Origin: Corynebacterium minutissimum
GTDB taxonomy: Bacteria; Actinomycetota; Actinomycetes; Mycobacteriales; Mycobacteriaceae
NCBI RefSeq assembly: GCF_016889765.1
Contig: NZ_CP069533.1
Span: forward strand, 62,001 to 126,000
Length of the DNA: 64,000 nucleotides
Direction of reading: 5' to 3'
In this document: positions 7,154-15,695 of the stretch, in pieces
Layout: each line of letters starts with the position of its first letter
Numbering within the stretch: position 1 is the first letter of the stretch
The notes under the pieces: model-generated
What the model saw: only the letters and a program-made list of their open reading frames with translations
Told to the model about the DNA's origin: nothing
The model's database searches: none
Position numbers and translations under genes: made by a program

Positions 7154-8602
7154 CTACTTCGCACCACCAAGGCTGCGCATGATGCCACCAAGCTCAATAT
7201 CCATGTAATGCGTGAGAATCTCGAAGATAAAGTCGGCGGAGTATTCACGCAATGGACCCTTGGTGCTCAACATGGCCAGACCATGAGCACCGGCCCAGAC
7301 AGAAATCACGAGAGTGTAGAGCACCCAAGGTGCACGGGGGCCATCAGCTTCATCGATTGCTTCGCGCACTAGGGACATGATGAAACCGAAAGCTTGACCG
7401 AATTCGCTGAAGTCACGCTGAACTTCCGCAGCCTTATTTGCGTTCGGCAGGAAGTCATCCTCGAAGGACATCGGAACGATGGGCCCGGAAGCAATCTTGA
7501 TGAGCGCTTCAAAGCCGAGCGGATCAGCCAGCGCATGAGACACATAACCGTAACCAGTGGCCCTCAATTTGGGTACTGCGCCGGAACCTTCCGGCACCGC
7601 AGCTACCTGACGGTAAATAAACTCGTAGTTAATCTTGTCAAGGTATCGCTCCAGGTAGCTGGCCAGCTCCTGGTCGCTTTCGATGAGATGCTCCGCTTCT
7701 TGGACGGTCAGCCCAGCACGAGTCGCGGCACCGCCAATGTGCAAACCAGTGACACCGTGGTCGAGAGCCTCTTCGATTGCTCCACGAAGCAGTGCAGTAC
7801 GCTTCTCTTCCTCGGTTTCGCGCGGGAAATCAACCGCCTTTGTCAGCAGAGGCTCGGGCTGCTCACCCACCAAACCGAAAGGCGCAGTGTGTTCAACGCG
7901 CTCCCCCTGGAAGAAGGGGATGAGCCCCACACTCAAAGTGTCCATAACTCCGCCAAAGGTTTGCTTTTTGGCAGCGGGCGATAGATAGCGGAGGATACCT
8001 TCGGCGGCTAACTGGGTTACACCATGGAGATGCGAGAAGATGGCCAATGCAGAAAGCATCGTGCCACGAGCATCTGCAGTGCCTCCAGATTCAGCCATGG
8101 CATCTTTCGTCAAATTGTAGAGAAGCTCAAGAATGGGGCACGTGTCAGCGCTGCCACCCTTTTCAGCAAACACTTCGGCGGTCAAACCCTCACGTGGGGA
8201 TGCCTGTACCGCGGTGAAGGCGGCGAAAGAGGTGGGCTCCTCCACAGCAAAGGAGAAATATGACATCGCTGCAGAACGCAGCTTATCCACCGCAGAGGCA
8301 TTGTCCGGGAGACGACTGAAGTGCAAATCCACCACAGACAGAAGGGCCTGGTTCAAGGTCTCCTTGGTTTCTTCTACTAATTCAGCGTCAGTTGCGAAAT
8401 GCTCCTGGGCTTCCGCTAAGGGCACATCGACTTGGTCAGCAACGTCGCGCAGCCGAACTGCGTCCATGCCGGCCTTAGCGATCACACGGCTGGCTTGTTC
8501 AATAAGGAGTTGCCGTGAGGGCTGGCCGCCCTTTTCCACACCTACTGAAGTAATCACGGCTATAAGCTTACCCAGTAGCATTGTCGATTTATTTTCAGGC
8601 AA
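7154..8602 (-). CDS. tandem (double) TetR-family transcriptional regulator
   Basis: A 482-residue chain about twice the normal TetR length. Two TetR modules are visible. In the first, a helix-turn-helix falls at about residues 28-72 (RQLLIEQASRVIAKAG...LRDVADQVDV), followed by a ligand-domain-like helical region to about 225. The second begins near 262 (RTALLRGAIEEALDHGVTGL...GAATRAGL) with its own ligand domain to the end. So one chain would carry both halves of a TetR dimer. The start is uncertain: the TTG at 8602 and the ATG at 8581 lack a Shine-Dalgarno, and a GTG a few codons later is possible. The regulated genes are unknown; the collagen-like gene downstream is a neighbour, not a demonstrated target. 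Confidence 0.82.
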   Translation of the reverse strand: MPENKSTMLLGKLIAVITSVGVEKGGQPSRQLLIEQASRVIAKAGMDAVRLRDVADQVDVPLAEAQEHFATDAELVEETKETLNQALLSVVDLHFSRLPDNASAVDKLRSAAMSYFSFAVEEPTSFAAFTAVQASPREGLTAEVFAEKGGSADTCPILELLYNLTKDAMAESGGTADARGTMLSALAIFSHLHGVTQLAAEGILRYLSPAAKKQTFGGVMDTLSVGLIPFFQGERVEHTAPFGLVGEQPEPLLTKAVDFPRETEEEKRTALLRGAIEEALDHGVTGLHIGGAATRAGLTVQEAEHLIESDQELASYLERYLDKINYEFIYRQVAAVPEGSGAVPKLRATGYGYVSHALADPLGFEALIKIASGPIVPMSFEDDFLPNANKAAEVQRDFSEFGQAFGFIMSLVREAIDEADGPRAPWVLYTLVISVWAGAHGLAMLSTKGPLREYSADFIFEILTHYMDIELGGIMRSLGGAK

Positions 8603-8651
8603 TACAACTTAGCGTCTACTAATCTTCTACACAGCTTGAAGTTCAGCCTAT

Positions 8652-8664
8652 GAAAATCGTTTTC
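8652..8664. promoter_or_regulatory. palindrome upstream of the double TetR gene
   Basis: GAAAA-TCG-TTTTC is a perfect inverted repeat about 50 bases upstream of the annotated start. Further upstream ATAGTGGA occurs twice (8669-8676 and 8692-8699, 23 bases apart). Either could be an autoregulatory site. Low confidence. Confidence 0.25.
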
Positions 8665-8702
8665 TCATATAGTGGACATGTAGTATTCATCATAGTGGAT
8701 AG

Positions 8703-8739
8703 AAAAAGAGTCCGGCTCCACACATGTGGAACCGGACTC
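8703..8739 (-). terminator. terminator of the MT0933-like gene
   Basis: Minus-strand hairpin GAGTCCGG..CCACA/TGTGG..CCGGACTC (8708-8739, long stem with one mismatch) followed by TTTTT. It ends the transcript of the small gene whose stop codon lies about 70 bases before it. Confidence 0.9.
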
Positions 8740-8811
8740 AGCTGCACTGTGCCACTCCCCAAGCGTGCCCACATTTAGGACACCACTCAGGAGAGCGGAG
8801 CAAAGACCTCT

Positions 8812-9024
8812 TTACTTCTGGTCGTTCTGCTCCGGCTGGTTACCCTCAGCGCCCTGGTTGCCAACACGCTCATCAAGCTGATCGCGTGCGGAGTCAATCT
8901 TGTCAGCCTTATCCTCACCGAGCTTGCCCTTAGCGAGGTCAGCACCCTTATCCAGTGCAGAGTCGGAGATCTGCTCGCCCTTGTCAGAGTTCAGTGCATC
9001 CTTAGCCTTGTCGAAGATACCCAT
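8812..9024 (-). CDS. MT0933-like small protein (putative antitoxin family)
   Basis: A 70-residue, very charged and probably disordered or helical protein with repeated DKA/DKG/DKADK stretches. It resembles the MT0933/Rv0909 family, annotated in Pfam as antitoxins on the basis of Mycobacterium tuberculosis Rv0909-Rv0910. The START-like toxin partner normally found next to it is not seen on either side. It may therefore act alone, for instance as a stress-induced CsbD-like protein. The ATG has AAAGGA 8-13 bases upstream. It stands as a monocistron with its own terminator. Confidence 0.7.
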   Translation of the reverse strand: MGIFDKAKDALNSDKGEQISDSALDKGADLAKGKLGEDKADKIDSARDQLDERVGNQGAEGNQPEQNDQK

Positions 9025-9525
9025 GGAGTATCATCCTTTCTTTCTAACTACATCTCTAATTCGCAGAGGTCGCGGCGAGTAACTGGGGCTCTCCCCTTGA
9101 TACTGGAGGGCAGTAACAACGACGGAAATGTTCGCCGCCATTCGACACCACAGTACAGAGCAGCCTTCGTCAACTCCTTGCGACCGCGCCACCCACGGTA
9201 CCTATGAGTTGCGATCTTCGCCACGTATTTTATGAATGCGCTTTGGCCTACACCGGTCCTCCATGCCGGCAGCCTTAGCTGAGAATTTTAAGCTTCCTAA
9301 CGAAAGTTTACCCCCTCTGGTTGCCCCTTTTCGTTCAACAACTTGCGGTGAGCCACTACGCCTCAGCTACGGGCCCCTGTACCCTAATCTCAGCACTGCC
9401 GCACGGATGCGACATCTAGCTCCTGCGCTGAGTTCTCCAGCTTCGACATCCTAGGGTGCACCGCAGGATGTGCAGGCGTGCAAGCAATTCTAATAGCGAT
9501 TTTTCATAAGAAATTTTTCAGCATT
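9025..9525. other. 500-base region without a supported gene
   Basis: It contains the leader of the MT0933-like gene on the minus strand and the upstream region of the methyltransferase on the plus strand. Base composition is more AT-rich toward 9480-9525. A 72-codon plus-strand frame (9236-9454) has no ribosome-binding site and an unconvincing protein sequence. I see no RNA gene or repeat. Confidence 0.6.
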
Positions 9526-10776
9526 ATGCCTTCACCTAGGTCCTTCCCCGCAACCACCGGTTCCTTTTTCGGACTCACATGGCCTGGCAAAGATGACGCT
9601 GCTGCCCGAGTACACGAAGAAGTTAAGGCTAAGAGGGAGGTCGTCAAGGGCACTGGCGCCAGCCCGAACTCTGTCACCATTGCCGATAACCTCGATGCCC
9701 TTAAGGACTTTATTGCTCGCAGTGTTCAGGCAGACGTTATCTATATTGATCCTCCTTACAATACTGGTAAGGACTTCGTCTACCGAGACAACTTTCGCCA
9801 GCGTCGCGACATGCGCTCAGAGCATTTCGGCCAATGGCATTCAGAATGGCTGTCCATGATGCTGCCTAGGCTCATCTTGGCACGTGACGTACTGTCGAAG
9901 AATGGCTTCATTTTCGTCTCTATTGGTGAATCCGAAGTGGCTCATCTCCGGCTTATGATGGATGAGGTTTTTGGCGAGGATTGCTTTGCTGGCCAGCTCA
10001 TCTGGAAGAAGGGCGGAACCGGCAAGAATGACTCCAAGTACGCCATCGTCGAGCACGAGTATGTGCTGTGCTACGCCAAGTCTGCCTCCAATCCAGGATT
10101 CAATCTCGATGCGCAGGCACAAACCACAACGCGGTATAACCACAGTGATGAACGAGGAAACTACTCACTCGTACGCCTCGACTCCAAAACCCTGGGTTAT
10201 CTTCCATCCCTTGACTTCCCCATTACGGGCCCCGATGGCCGCGACTATTGGCCCCACCAACCCGAGGGCAACAGTCAGGTTGCACGCTGGCGCTGGGGCA
10301 AGGACAAGGTGGCAGAGCAATATGAAGAGCTAGTTTTTCGACGTGGCTTCGTCTACACCAAGAATTATGAAAAGAAGGGCGCTCGTCCACGGTCCATTCT
10401 TGATGGCGAGCGCTTCGGTGTCACCCGTACCGGGCGCAAGGACGCCGAAGAGGCCCTTGGTGTCCAAGGGACCTTTGATTTTCCCAAGCCCGTACGACTC
10501 ATTAAACATCTCATCGCCATTGCTAGCGGTCCTGACGCCGTAGTCCTCGATTTCTTCGCTGGTTCTGGCACCACGGCCCAGGCCGTGGCTGAGCTCAACC
10601 GAGACGACGGTGGCCATCGCAGCGTCCACCTCGTACAAATAGCGCAGCCAACCGAAGCCTCGAGCGCAGCTCGTCGTGCTGGTTTTGGCACAGTGGCAGA
10701 TATTTGTCTAGCCCGTGTGCAAGCAGTGGAGGGCCTCGAGTTCGACCAGATTCGCTTCATCCCTGAAGAACCCTGA
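9526..10776 (+). CDS. orphan beta-class DNA adenine methyltransferase, type III Mod-like
   Basis: A 416-residue DNA methyltransferase. Motif IV, DPPYNTG, is at residues 75-81, and the SAM-binding motif I, DFFAGSGTTAQAV, is near residue 345. The IV-before-I order is that of beta-class N6-adenine or N4-cytosine enzymes, as in type III Mod subunits. I chose the ATG at 9526; an in-frame GTG at 9478 would add 16 unlikely residues. No Res helicase-nuclease or other restriction gene is adjacent: the flanks are a small antitoxin-like gene and a convergent esterase. So it is an orphan methyltransferase, either a relic of a restriction system or an epigenetic regulator. The flanking AT-rich DNA hints at acquisition. 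Confidence 0.87.
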   Translation: MPSPRSFPATTGSFFGLTWPGKDDAAARVHEEVKAKREVVKGTGASPNSVTIADNLDALKDFIARSVQADVIYIDPPYNTGKDFVYRDNFRQRRDMRSEHFGQWHSEWLSMMLPRLILARDVLSKNGFIFVSIGESEVAHLRLMMDEVFGEDCFAGQLIWKKGGTGKNDSKYAIVEHEYVLCYAKSASNPGFNLDAQAQTTTRYNHSDERGNYSLVRLDSKTLGYLPSLDFPITGPDGRDYWPHQPEGNSQVARWRWGKDKVAEQYEELVFRRGFVYTKNYEKKGARPRSILDGERFGVTRTGRKDAEEALGVQGTFDFPKPVRLIKHLIAIASGPDAVVLDFFAGSGTTAQAVAELNRDDGGHRSVHLVQIAQPTEASSAARRAGFGTVADICLARVQAVEGLEFDQIRFIPEEP

Positions 10777-10812
10777 AAAAGTCGCAAGCCTCACCTCCCC
10801 CCCCCGCTACGT

Positions 10813-11832
10813 TTAATCGGCTGGGCGCTGGGAGGCCTCGGCTACGCCGTGTTCCTCGGTGCCTTCCGGCCGGCCGGGAATTCCGAAGAAATCCAACACC
10901 GTGTCGGTGGCGAATCCGCGTCCAACCTCGGGTTTATCCCTACTTGGCCGCCCAGGCCACACGTGTGAGCCTCCTTCAATACGAATGTGCTGCAACGGTG
11001 CCTGGCAGCCGGTCCAAGTCTCTTTGACCGCGCCGTTAGTCAGACGCACGGTTTGAACATCACCCACGCACTTGTTGCGTTTCTGGTGCTGGTTCATGAC
11101 CTCCGTCACAGAAAAGTAGGCAGTCCCGTGGCGCACTCCACCTTCATAGTTAACAACGGGATCATCGGTCCCATGGATGTCGAGGCGCCCCACAGGCTGC
11201 TCTGAGCACTCCGAGTGGATGCCCTCGTAGTACGCCGCCGATACTGTTGCCACGGAGCGAAATGTGCCCGGCATGCGGCAGGCTAAGAACGCCGCGAATC
11301 CCCCACCATTAGACAATCCAGCAGCAAAAATCGCGTCATCATCCACGCTGTACGTCGATCGCAGGCTGTCAACGATAGTATGGACAAAATCTAGATCTTC
11401 TTCGGCACTCGTCGTCGCGTAGGGCGCCGGCGACCATGCTTTGTCTACTCCCTGGGGATACGCCACGATGGCCTCCGCCGCATCAAACTGCGTGTAGCCC
11501 TCCATGTTTTCAGGGCTATCGTTCCATCCATGAAATGCGAGTAGCACTGGCCAGGAACGTTCAGGAGAGTAATCAGCGGGCACATGGAGTAAAAAGGTTC
11601 GCCCCGAAGACAGCCTTATGTTCTTGGTTTCGCCAGGTTCTGGGCCCACAAGCATCGGCGAAAGGGGGACGCCGAGATCATTGGTCCATGTAGCCGGGCT
11701 GGTGGGGGCCGGAGGGGCATCGTCATGTCCCCCGCAGGCACCAAGCGCGCCCGCACAGGCGGCAACTGATAAAGCAGCGCAGACGGTACGCAAAAAACGC
11801 GGCCGCTGGTTTTCCTCGCCGCGCGTCTTCAC
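10813..11832 (-). CDS. LpqC-like lipoprotein esterase / PHB-depolymerase family
   Basis: A 339-residue secreted lipoprotein. The leader ends in the lipobox LGAC with Cys33 as the lipidated residue. It is followed by an alpha/beta hydrolase of the polyhydroxybutyrate-depolymerase / feruloyl-esterase family: oxyanion region AFHGWNDSP, nucleophile elbow GLSNGGG (Ser174), a charge-relay Asp in DIHGTDDPVV, and His in GGSHVWPG. Mycobacterial LpqC belongs to the same family. The likely job is hydrolysis of an ester at the outer face of the membrane; the substrate is unknown. It is convergent with the orphan methyltransferase and divergent from the SAM methyltransferase at 11934. Confidence 0.82.
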   Translation of the reverse strand: MKTRGEENQRPRFLRTVCAALSVAACAGALGACGGHDDAPPAPTSPATWTNDLGVPLSPMLVGPEPGETKNIRLSSGRTFLLHVPADYSPERSWPVLLAFHGWNDSPENMEGYTQFDAAEAIVAYPQGVDKAWSPAPYATTSAEEDLDFVHTIVDSLRSTYSVDDDAIFAAGLSNGGGFAAFLACRMPGTFRSVATVSAAYYEGIHSECSEQPVGRLDIHGTDDPVVNYEGGVRHGTAYFSVTEVMNQHQKRNKCVGDVQTVRLTNGAVKETWTGCQAPLQHIRIEGGSHVWPGRPSRDKPEVGRGFATDTVLDFFGIPGRPEGTEEHGVAEASQRPAD

Positions 11833-11933
11833 GGGTGCCTGACCCCTTACTGTTGATTCTTGAACTATGACCTCTACAAAGTAACAGGTCGGTGCTTAAG
11901 ATCACGAAGCGGCGCGGTATCTTTAAAGGCATT

Positions 11934-12746
11934 ATGGCCACCACCAGTTCCCCACATCCTCGCCCGGAGAACTATCCCAGCTACCGCAAGGCATCTGCGC
12001 AGCAAGGACCGTCGTTTCGGACCTCGCAGCAGCGCGCACGTTCCGCGCGTGCTTTTGCCCATGGGGCCGATACCTACCATGACGTGCGCCCGGGCTACCC
12101 GGACGAGGTAGCCGCACTCATCAGCACTGCGCACACGGTACTCGACATCGGTGCGGGAACCGGAAAGCTCACTGAAACGCTGAGCAATCCCGAGGTCTAT
12201 GCCAGCGACCCCTCCCCGGACATGGCCCGCGTGCTCACTCGTCTGGCTGTGCCTTGCTGGCGGGCCACGGCAGAGGAGACTGCGCTCAGTGATTCCTCGC
12301 TCGACGCTATTACCTGCGCCCAGACCTGGCATTGGGTAGATGAAAAACGTGCGTGTGCCGAGTTTGATCGTGTCTTGCGCCCGGGTGGCCGAGTAGTTCT
12401 GGTGTGGAACACTATCGATGTCGGAGCGGACCCATGGATTCTGCGTCTATCCCGCATCATGCACTCTGGTGACGTGCAGCGTCCCGGTTTCTACCCCACC
12501 ATTGCCCCGCCGTGGGAGATACGCGAAGAACTGCGTCTGACGTGGAAGCACACCCTCACACCGGAGCAACTTCATCAGCTCATGCATACCCGGTCCTATT
12601 GGCTGCGCAACGATGAGAAGATTCACGAGCGCATGACCTACAACCTCAACTGGTACCTCTTTGAACATATGGGATTTCACCCCGGACAAGAGTTGGCTAT
12701 TCCCTACCGCACCGATGCCTTCGTCCTTGCCCGCCCCGGCGAGTAG
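11934..12746 (+). CDS. class I SAM-dependent methyltransferase
   Basis: A 270-residue Methyltransf_11-type enzyme. Motif I, VLDIGAGTGKLTE, is near residue 63, the acidic loop at the end of beta-2 is YASDPSPDM, and the motif IV region reads ITCAQTWHWVD. The AQ.WHWVD signature is shared with UbiE/trans-aconitate-like and many small-molecule methyltransferases; the substrate is not predictable. I chose the ATG at 11934 because AAAGGC precedes it; an upstream in-frame GTG (11892) has no such site. It diverges from the lipoprotein esterase, so the 100 bases between them hold both promoters. Confidence 0.83.
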   Translation: MATTSSPHPRPENYPSYRKASAQQGPSFRTSQQRARSARAFAHGADTYHDVRPGYPDEVAALISTAHTVLDIGAGTGKLTETLSNPEVYASDPSPDMARVLTRLAVPCWRATAEETALSDSSLDAITCAQTWHWVDEKRACAEFDRVLRPGGRVVLVWNTIDVGADPWILRLSRIMHSGDVQRPGFYPTIAPPWEIREELRLTWKHTLTPEQLHQLMHTRSYWLRNDEKIHERMTYNLNWYLFEHMGFHPGQELAIPYRTDAFVLARPGE

Positions 12747-12760
12747 CTGACTTCTGCAAC

Positions 12761-12789
12761 CATGACAACTGTCATGCGAAACTCATGAC
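12761..12789 (+). promoter_or_regulatory. palindromic candidate operator of the ABC-two-component operon
   Basis: A perfect palindrome CATGACA-AC-TGTCATG (12761-12776) is followed by a further half-site TCATGAC (12783-12789), about 50-70 bases before the first ABC gene. LuxR-type response regulators bind such dyads, and the operon encodes one as its last gene, so autoregulation is the natural inference. Confidence 0.55.
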
Positions 12790-12833
12790 GCCATGGCTAC
12801 GCTGTAGGTTCCTTGCGTGTTTAGCGTGAAAGT

Positions 12834-13772
12834 ATGAGCACGACACATACCTCACCCCCGGCCATCGAAGTCTCCGGAATCAGCAAAACCTTCAACGCTT
12901 CTTCCCACAGCCCTGTACGCGCGCTTCACGACGTCTCCCTTACCATCCACCAGGGAGAAATCGTCGGCCTACTCGGCACCAACGGCGCAGGAAAGACCAC
13001 GCTCATTGATCTCATCTTGGGGCTGACTACCCCGACAGCAGGCACCATCAAGGTCTTCGGCCAAGCCCCGCACACCGCTGTGAAAACCGGGCGCATCGGC
13101 GCTGTCATGCAGGCAGGAGGACTCCTTCCGGACATCACTGTGAAGGAAACTTTGGAACTCCTCGGCGCTGCCTTCCCCTCTCACCGCCCATACGAGGAGA
13201 TCATCGAGCGCGCTAATCTAGGTGGCATTCTGTCACGCCGGGTAGGTAAATGCTCCGGGGGCGAGCAGCAACGCCTGCGTTTCGGATTGGCTCTGTTGGG
13301 TGATCCGATGCTCTTGTTGCTCGACGAACCAACGGCCGGCATGGACGCTGGTGCCCGCCGCCACTTCTGGGAAACCATGAGAGAGGAAGCCAAAGCCGGA
13401 AGAACCATCCTGCTGACGACTCATTACCTCGAAGAAGCCGACTCTTTTGCGCAGCGCATCGTCATGCTCAACAAAGGCGAGATACACGCTGACGCCAGCA
13501 CTGAAGACATCCGCAACGCAAACTCCACCCGCACTATCCAGGCCACCTTCCCTGATGGCGTGCCGAAACGTCTCCTGAACGAACCTTTACCAGGAGTTCT
13601 CCATCAAGTGGCCACAGACACTGGCCTCAATATCACTACCCGCGATTCTGACGCGGTAGCCCGCTACCTGCTCACTGAAACCACAGCGCGCGACATCACC
13701 ATTACTGGCCACAGCCTCGAGGACTCGTTCCTTGAGCTGTCCGGCGCTTCTCCGGACACCATTACCCATTAA
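12834..13772 (+). CDS. ABC-2 type transporter ATP-binding protein (drug/antibiotic exporter)
   Basis: A 312-residue ATPase with Walker A GTNGAGKTT (about residues 49-57), signature CSGGEQQRLRFGLAL, Walker B LLLLDEPTAGMD, switch His TTHYLEEAD, and a C-terminal extension of about 90 residues typical of DrrA/CcmA-like exporters. It is the first gene of a four-gene operon with a matching permease 13 bases downstream and a two-component system. Transporters with this arrangement usually export antibiotics, haem or lipids and are induced by the linked kinase. The ATG is preceded only by a weak GAAAG. Confidence 0.9.
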   Translation: MSTTHTSPPAIEVSGISKTFNASSHSPVRALHDVSLTIHQGEIVGLLGTNGAGKTTLIDLILGLTTPTAGTIKVFGQAPHTAVKTGRIGAVMQAGGLLPDITVKETLELLGAAFPSHRPYEEIIERANLGGILSRRVGKCSGGEQQRLRFGLALLGDPMLLLLDEPTAGMDAGARRHFWETMREEAKAGRTILLTTHYLEEADSFAQRIVMLNKGEIHADASTEDIRNANSTRTIQATFPDGVPKRLLNEPLPGVLHQVATDTGLNITTRDSDAVARYLLTETTARDITITGHSLEDSFLELSGASPDTITH

Positions 13773-13785
13773 GGAGTCATCCGTC

Positions 13786-14583
13786 ATGAGCATCACCACT
13801 TCTGCTACACCCACGCTTAGTACGGCCTTGAAATACGCGGCCCACGACTTAAAGCGCTTGCGCCGTGACCTGCCCACGCTCTTTTTTAGCATCGGCCTGC
13901 CCGTCATTTTCTACATGCTCTTCGGCGCCATGCAGGAATATGGCGATACCGAATTCAACGGTGGAAACGTCGCGGCTCTCGTCATGATTGGCATGGCGCT
14001 CTACGCCGGCGCTACTGGTGCCGTTGGGGCAGCTGGTTCCATGGTTGCGGAAAACCGGGCCGGATGGGGCCGTCAACTGGCGCTCACTCCCCTCCGGGCA
14101 TCTCAGCTTGGTCTTGCCAACGTCCTCAACATCGCGGTCCGCGCCATCCTGCCCATAGCTGCTGTCTTCCTCGCCGGTGGGCTCACCAAGGCAACGATGC
14201 AACCAGACCAGTGGGCATTCTCCTTTCTCATTACTGCGGTGTGTGCCATCCCGTTCGGTTTCTACGGTATGGCCTGTGCCATGCTCATCCCATCGGAGAA
14301 CACCGTCTCCATCGCTACCTCCAGCATCGTCATTCTCGCTTTCGCGGGAAACGTTTTTATGCCACTCAAAGAATCTCTGCTTGAGGTAGGTCGATTTACC
14401 CCCATGTACGGCGCACAGGCACTTGCCCGGTGGCCTCTATCCGAAGGTGCCCAGATGATCAACGGTGAGCGTAACTTCATTGAGGACCCACTCTGGTACG
14501 CATGGGTTAACATCGCTATATGGACAGTGGTTTTCGTCGGGTTCTGCTTGCTTCTTCGCAACCGCGACAAGAACCGAGCATGA
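13786..14583 (+). CDS. ABC-2 type transporter permease
   Basis: A 265-residue permease with six predicted membrane segments of the ABC2_membrane family. It begins with a short cytoplasmic tail (KYAAHDLKRLRRDLPTL), then the first helix LFFSIGLPVIFYMLFG, and ends with a helix near residues 240-258 and a basic tail. I chose the ATG at 13786 because AAGGAGTCATCCGTC precedes it; the frame is open further upstream inside the ATPase gene. It works with the ATPase encoded 13 bases upstream. Its TGA overlaps the ATG of the kinase gene. Confidence 0.88.
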   Translation: MSITTSATPTLSTALKYAAHDLKRLRRDLPTLFFSIGLPVIFYMLFGAMQEYGDTEFNGGNVAALVMIGMALYAGATGAVGAAGSMVAENRAGWGRQLALTPLRASQLGLANVLNIAVRAILPIAAVFLAGGLTKATMQPDQWAFSFLITAVCAIPFGFYGMACAMLIPSENTVSIATSSIVILAFAGNVFMPLKESLLEVGRFTPMYGAQALARWPLSEGAQMINGERNFIEDPLWYAWVNIAIWTVVFVGFCLLLRNRDKNRA

Positions 14584-15695
14584 TGCGTGATTTCAAGCTG
14601 CGGGACGCTGTCTTCTCCGCCATTTGGTTGCTCTTTCTTCTCATTGGGCTGGTGCAGATCCTTGTTCTGCCCTCATATTCCACGGCACAACGCCTCTGGG
14701 CCGTTGCCATCACCGCGGTATTTTGCGTCACGTACTTTGTTTCCTTCGGTACCCTTCATACCGTCCCGCGCGGGTGGTCCCTAGAGCGTCAAGTGGCTCT
14801 CCGGTGGGGCATACTCGCTGTGCTCGCACTTGCCGCGATTCCTTCGTACGGCGTGTGGGCTGTATGCTTCGTACCCTATCTTGGAGCCTTGGTCGCTTTC
14901 ACCCAGCCGCTGAAGATAGCGTCGTCCATCATCGCTCTCACTGGAATTGTCGCTAGTATCCCCGCGTGGTTTTTCGCCCGCCCAAGCTTTATCGACCTGG
15001 CGATCATTCTCTTTGGCTGGCCCCTGCTTATCTTGGTCCTCGGCACGTTATCTCAGCGCGAAGACACCGAAACAGCCTTAAGACATGATTTGGATTTGGC
15101 CCAACAACGCGAAGACATCGCCGCCGATATCCATGATCTCCTCGGCCACACCTTGACCGCTATCAATCTTAAAGCTGAGGTAGCGCGCCGTTTTATCGAC
15201 CGTGATCCAGCCAAAGCCGCAGCCGAGCTTGATGACATCAGTTCTCTGTCGCGCACCTCCCTCGCAGAGGTACGGTCCACCGTCACCCGCATGAAGAACC
15301 CCACCTTCGCCGGCGAAATCCAAGCCGCACGCCGCATCTTAGAAACTGCCGACATCCATCCCCACCTTCCTGAAACTCTTATCTCTCCACGGGCACATGA
15401 AGACTTGTTCTCATGGGCGCTGCGTGAGCTCACAACCAACGTCGTACGCCATTCTGGGGCTTCGCACTGCTGGGTGTTCCTCAGTGAGAATTCCCTTCAG
15501 GTCACCGATAATGGAGACGGTTTTACCGAAGACGCTTCCCGAGCGCTTGCTGCGGGCCTTACGGGCCTCGGTGGTCTTCGCCGCCGAGCCCACGATGTCG
15601 GTGGAGACCTCATCATTCAGCGTGCGGAGGGGTTCACCTCTGTCTTGCTTACTCTTGATGGCGTCCGCCATATCGAGGAGGTTCCCCACACATGA
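14580..15695 (+). CDS. sensor histidine kinase, HisKA_3 (DesK/LiaS-like)
   Basis: A 371-residue kinase. It has four to five membrane helices in the first 155 residues with almost no extracytoplasmic domain, which fits an intramembrane-sensing kinase. The phospho-acceptor is His185 in ADIHDLLGHTLT (HisKA_3), followed by a C-terminal HATPase_c with the N-box LRELTTNVVRHS and a G-box with DNGDG. Its start codon overlaps the permease stop (ATGA), and its own stop overlaps the regulator start, so stoichiometric expression with the transporter is likely. Intramembrane-sensing kinases beside ABC exporters usually report envelope or drug stress. Confidence 0.9.
   Translation: MMRDFKLRDAVFSAIWLLFLLIGLVQILVLPSYSTAQRLWAVAITAVFCVTYFVSFGTLHTVPRGWSLERQVALRWGILAVLALAAIPSYGVWAVCFVPYLGALVAFTQPLKIASSIIALTGIVASIPAWFFARPSFIDLAIILFGWPLLILVLGTLSQREDTETALRHDLDLAQQREDIAADIHDLLGHTLTAINLKAEVARRFIDRDPAKAAAELDDISSLSRTSLAEVRSTVTRMKNPTFAGEIQAARRILETADIHPHLPETLISPRAHEDLFSWALRELTTNVVRHSGASHCWVFLSENSLQVTDNGDGFTEDASRALAAGLTGLGGLRRRAHDVGGDLIIQRAEGFTSVLLTLDGVRHIEEVPHT

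Noticed and set aside
9236..9454. 72-codon plus-strand frame upstream of the methyltransferase
   Set aside because: No ribosome-binding site, unconvincing composition, and no recognisable feature.
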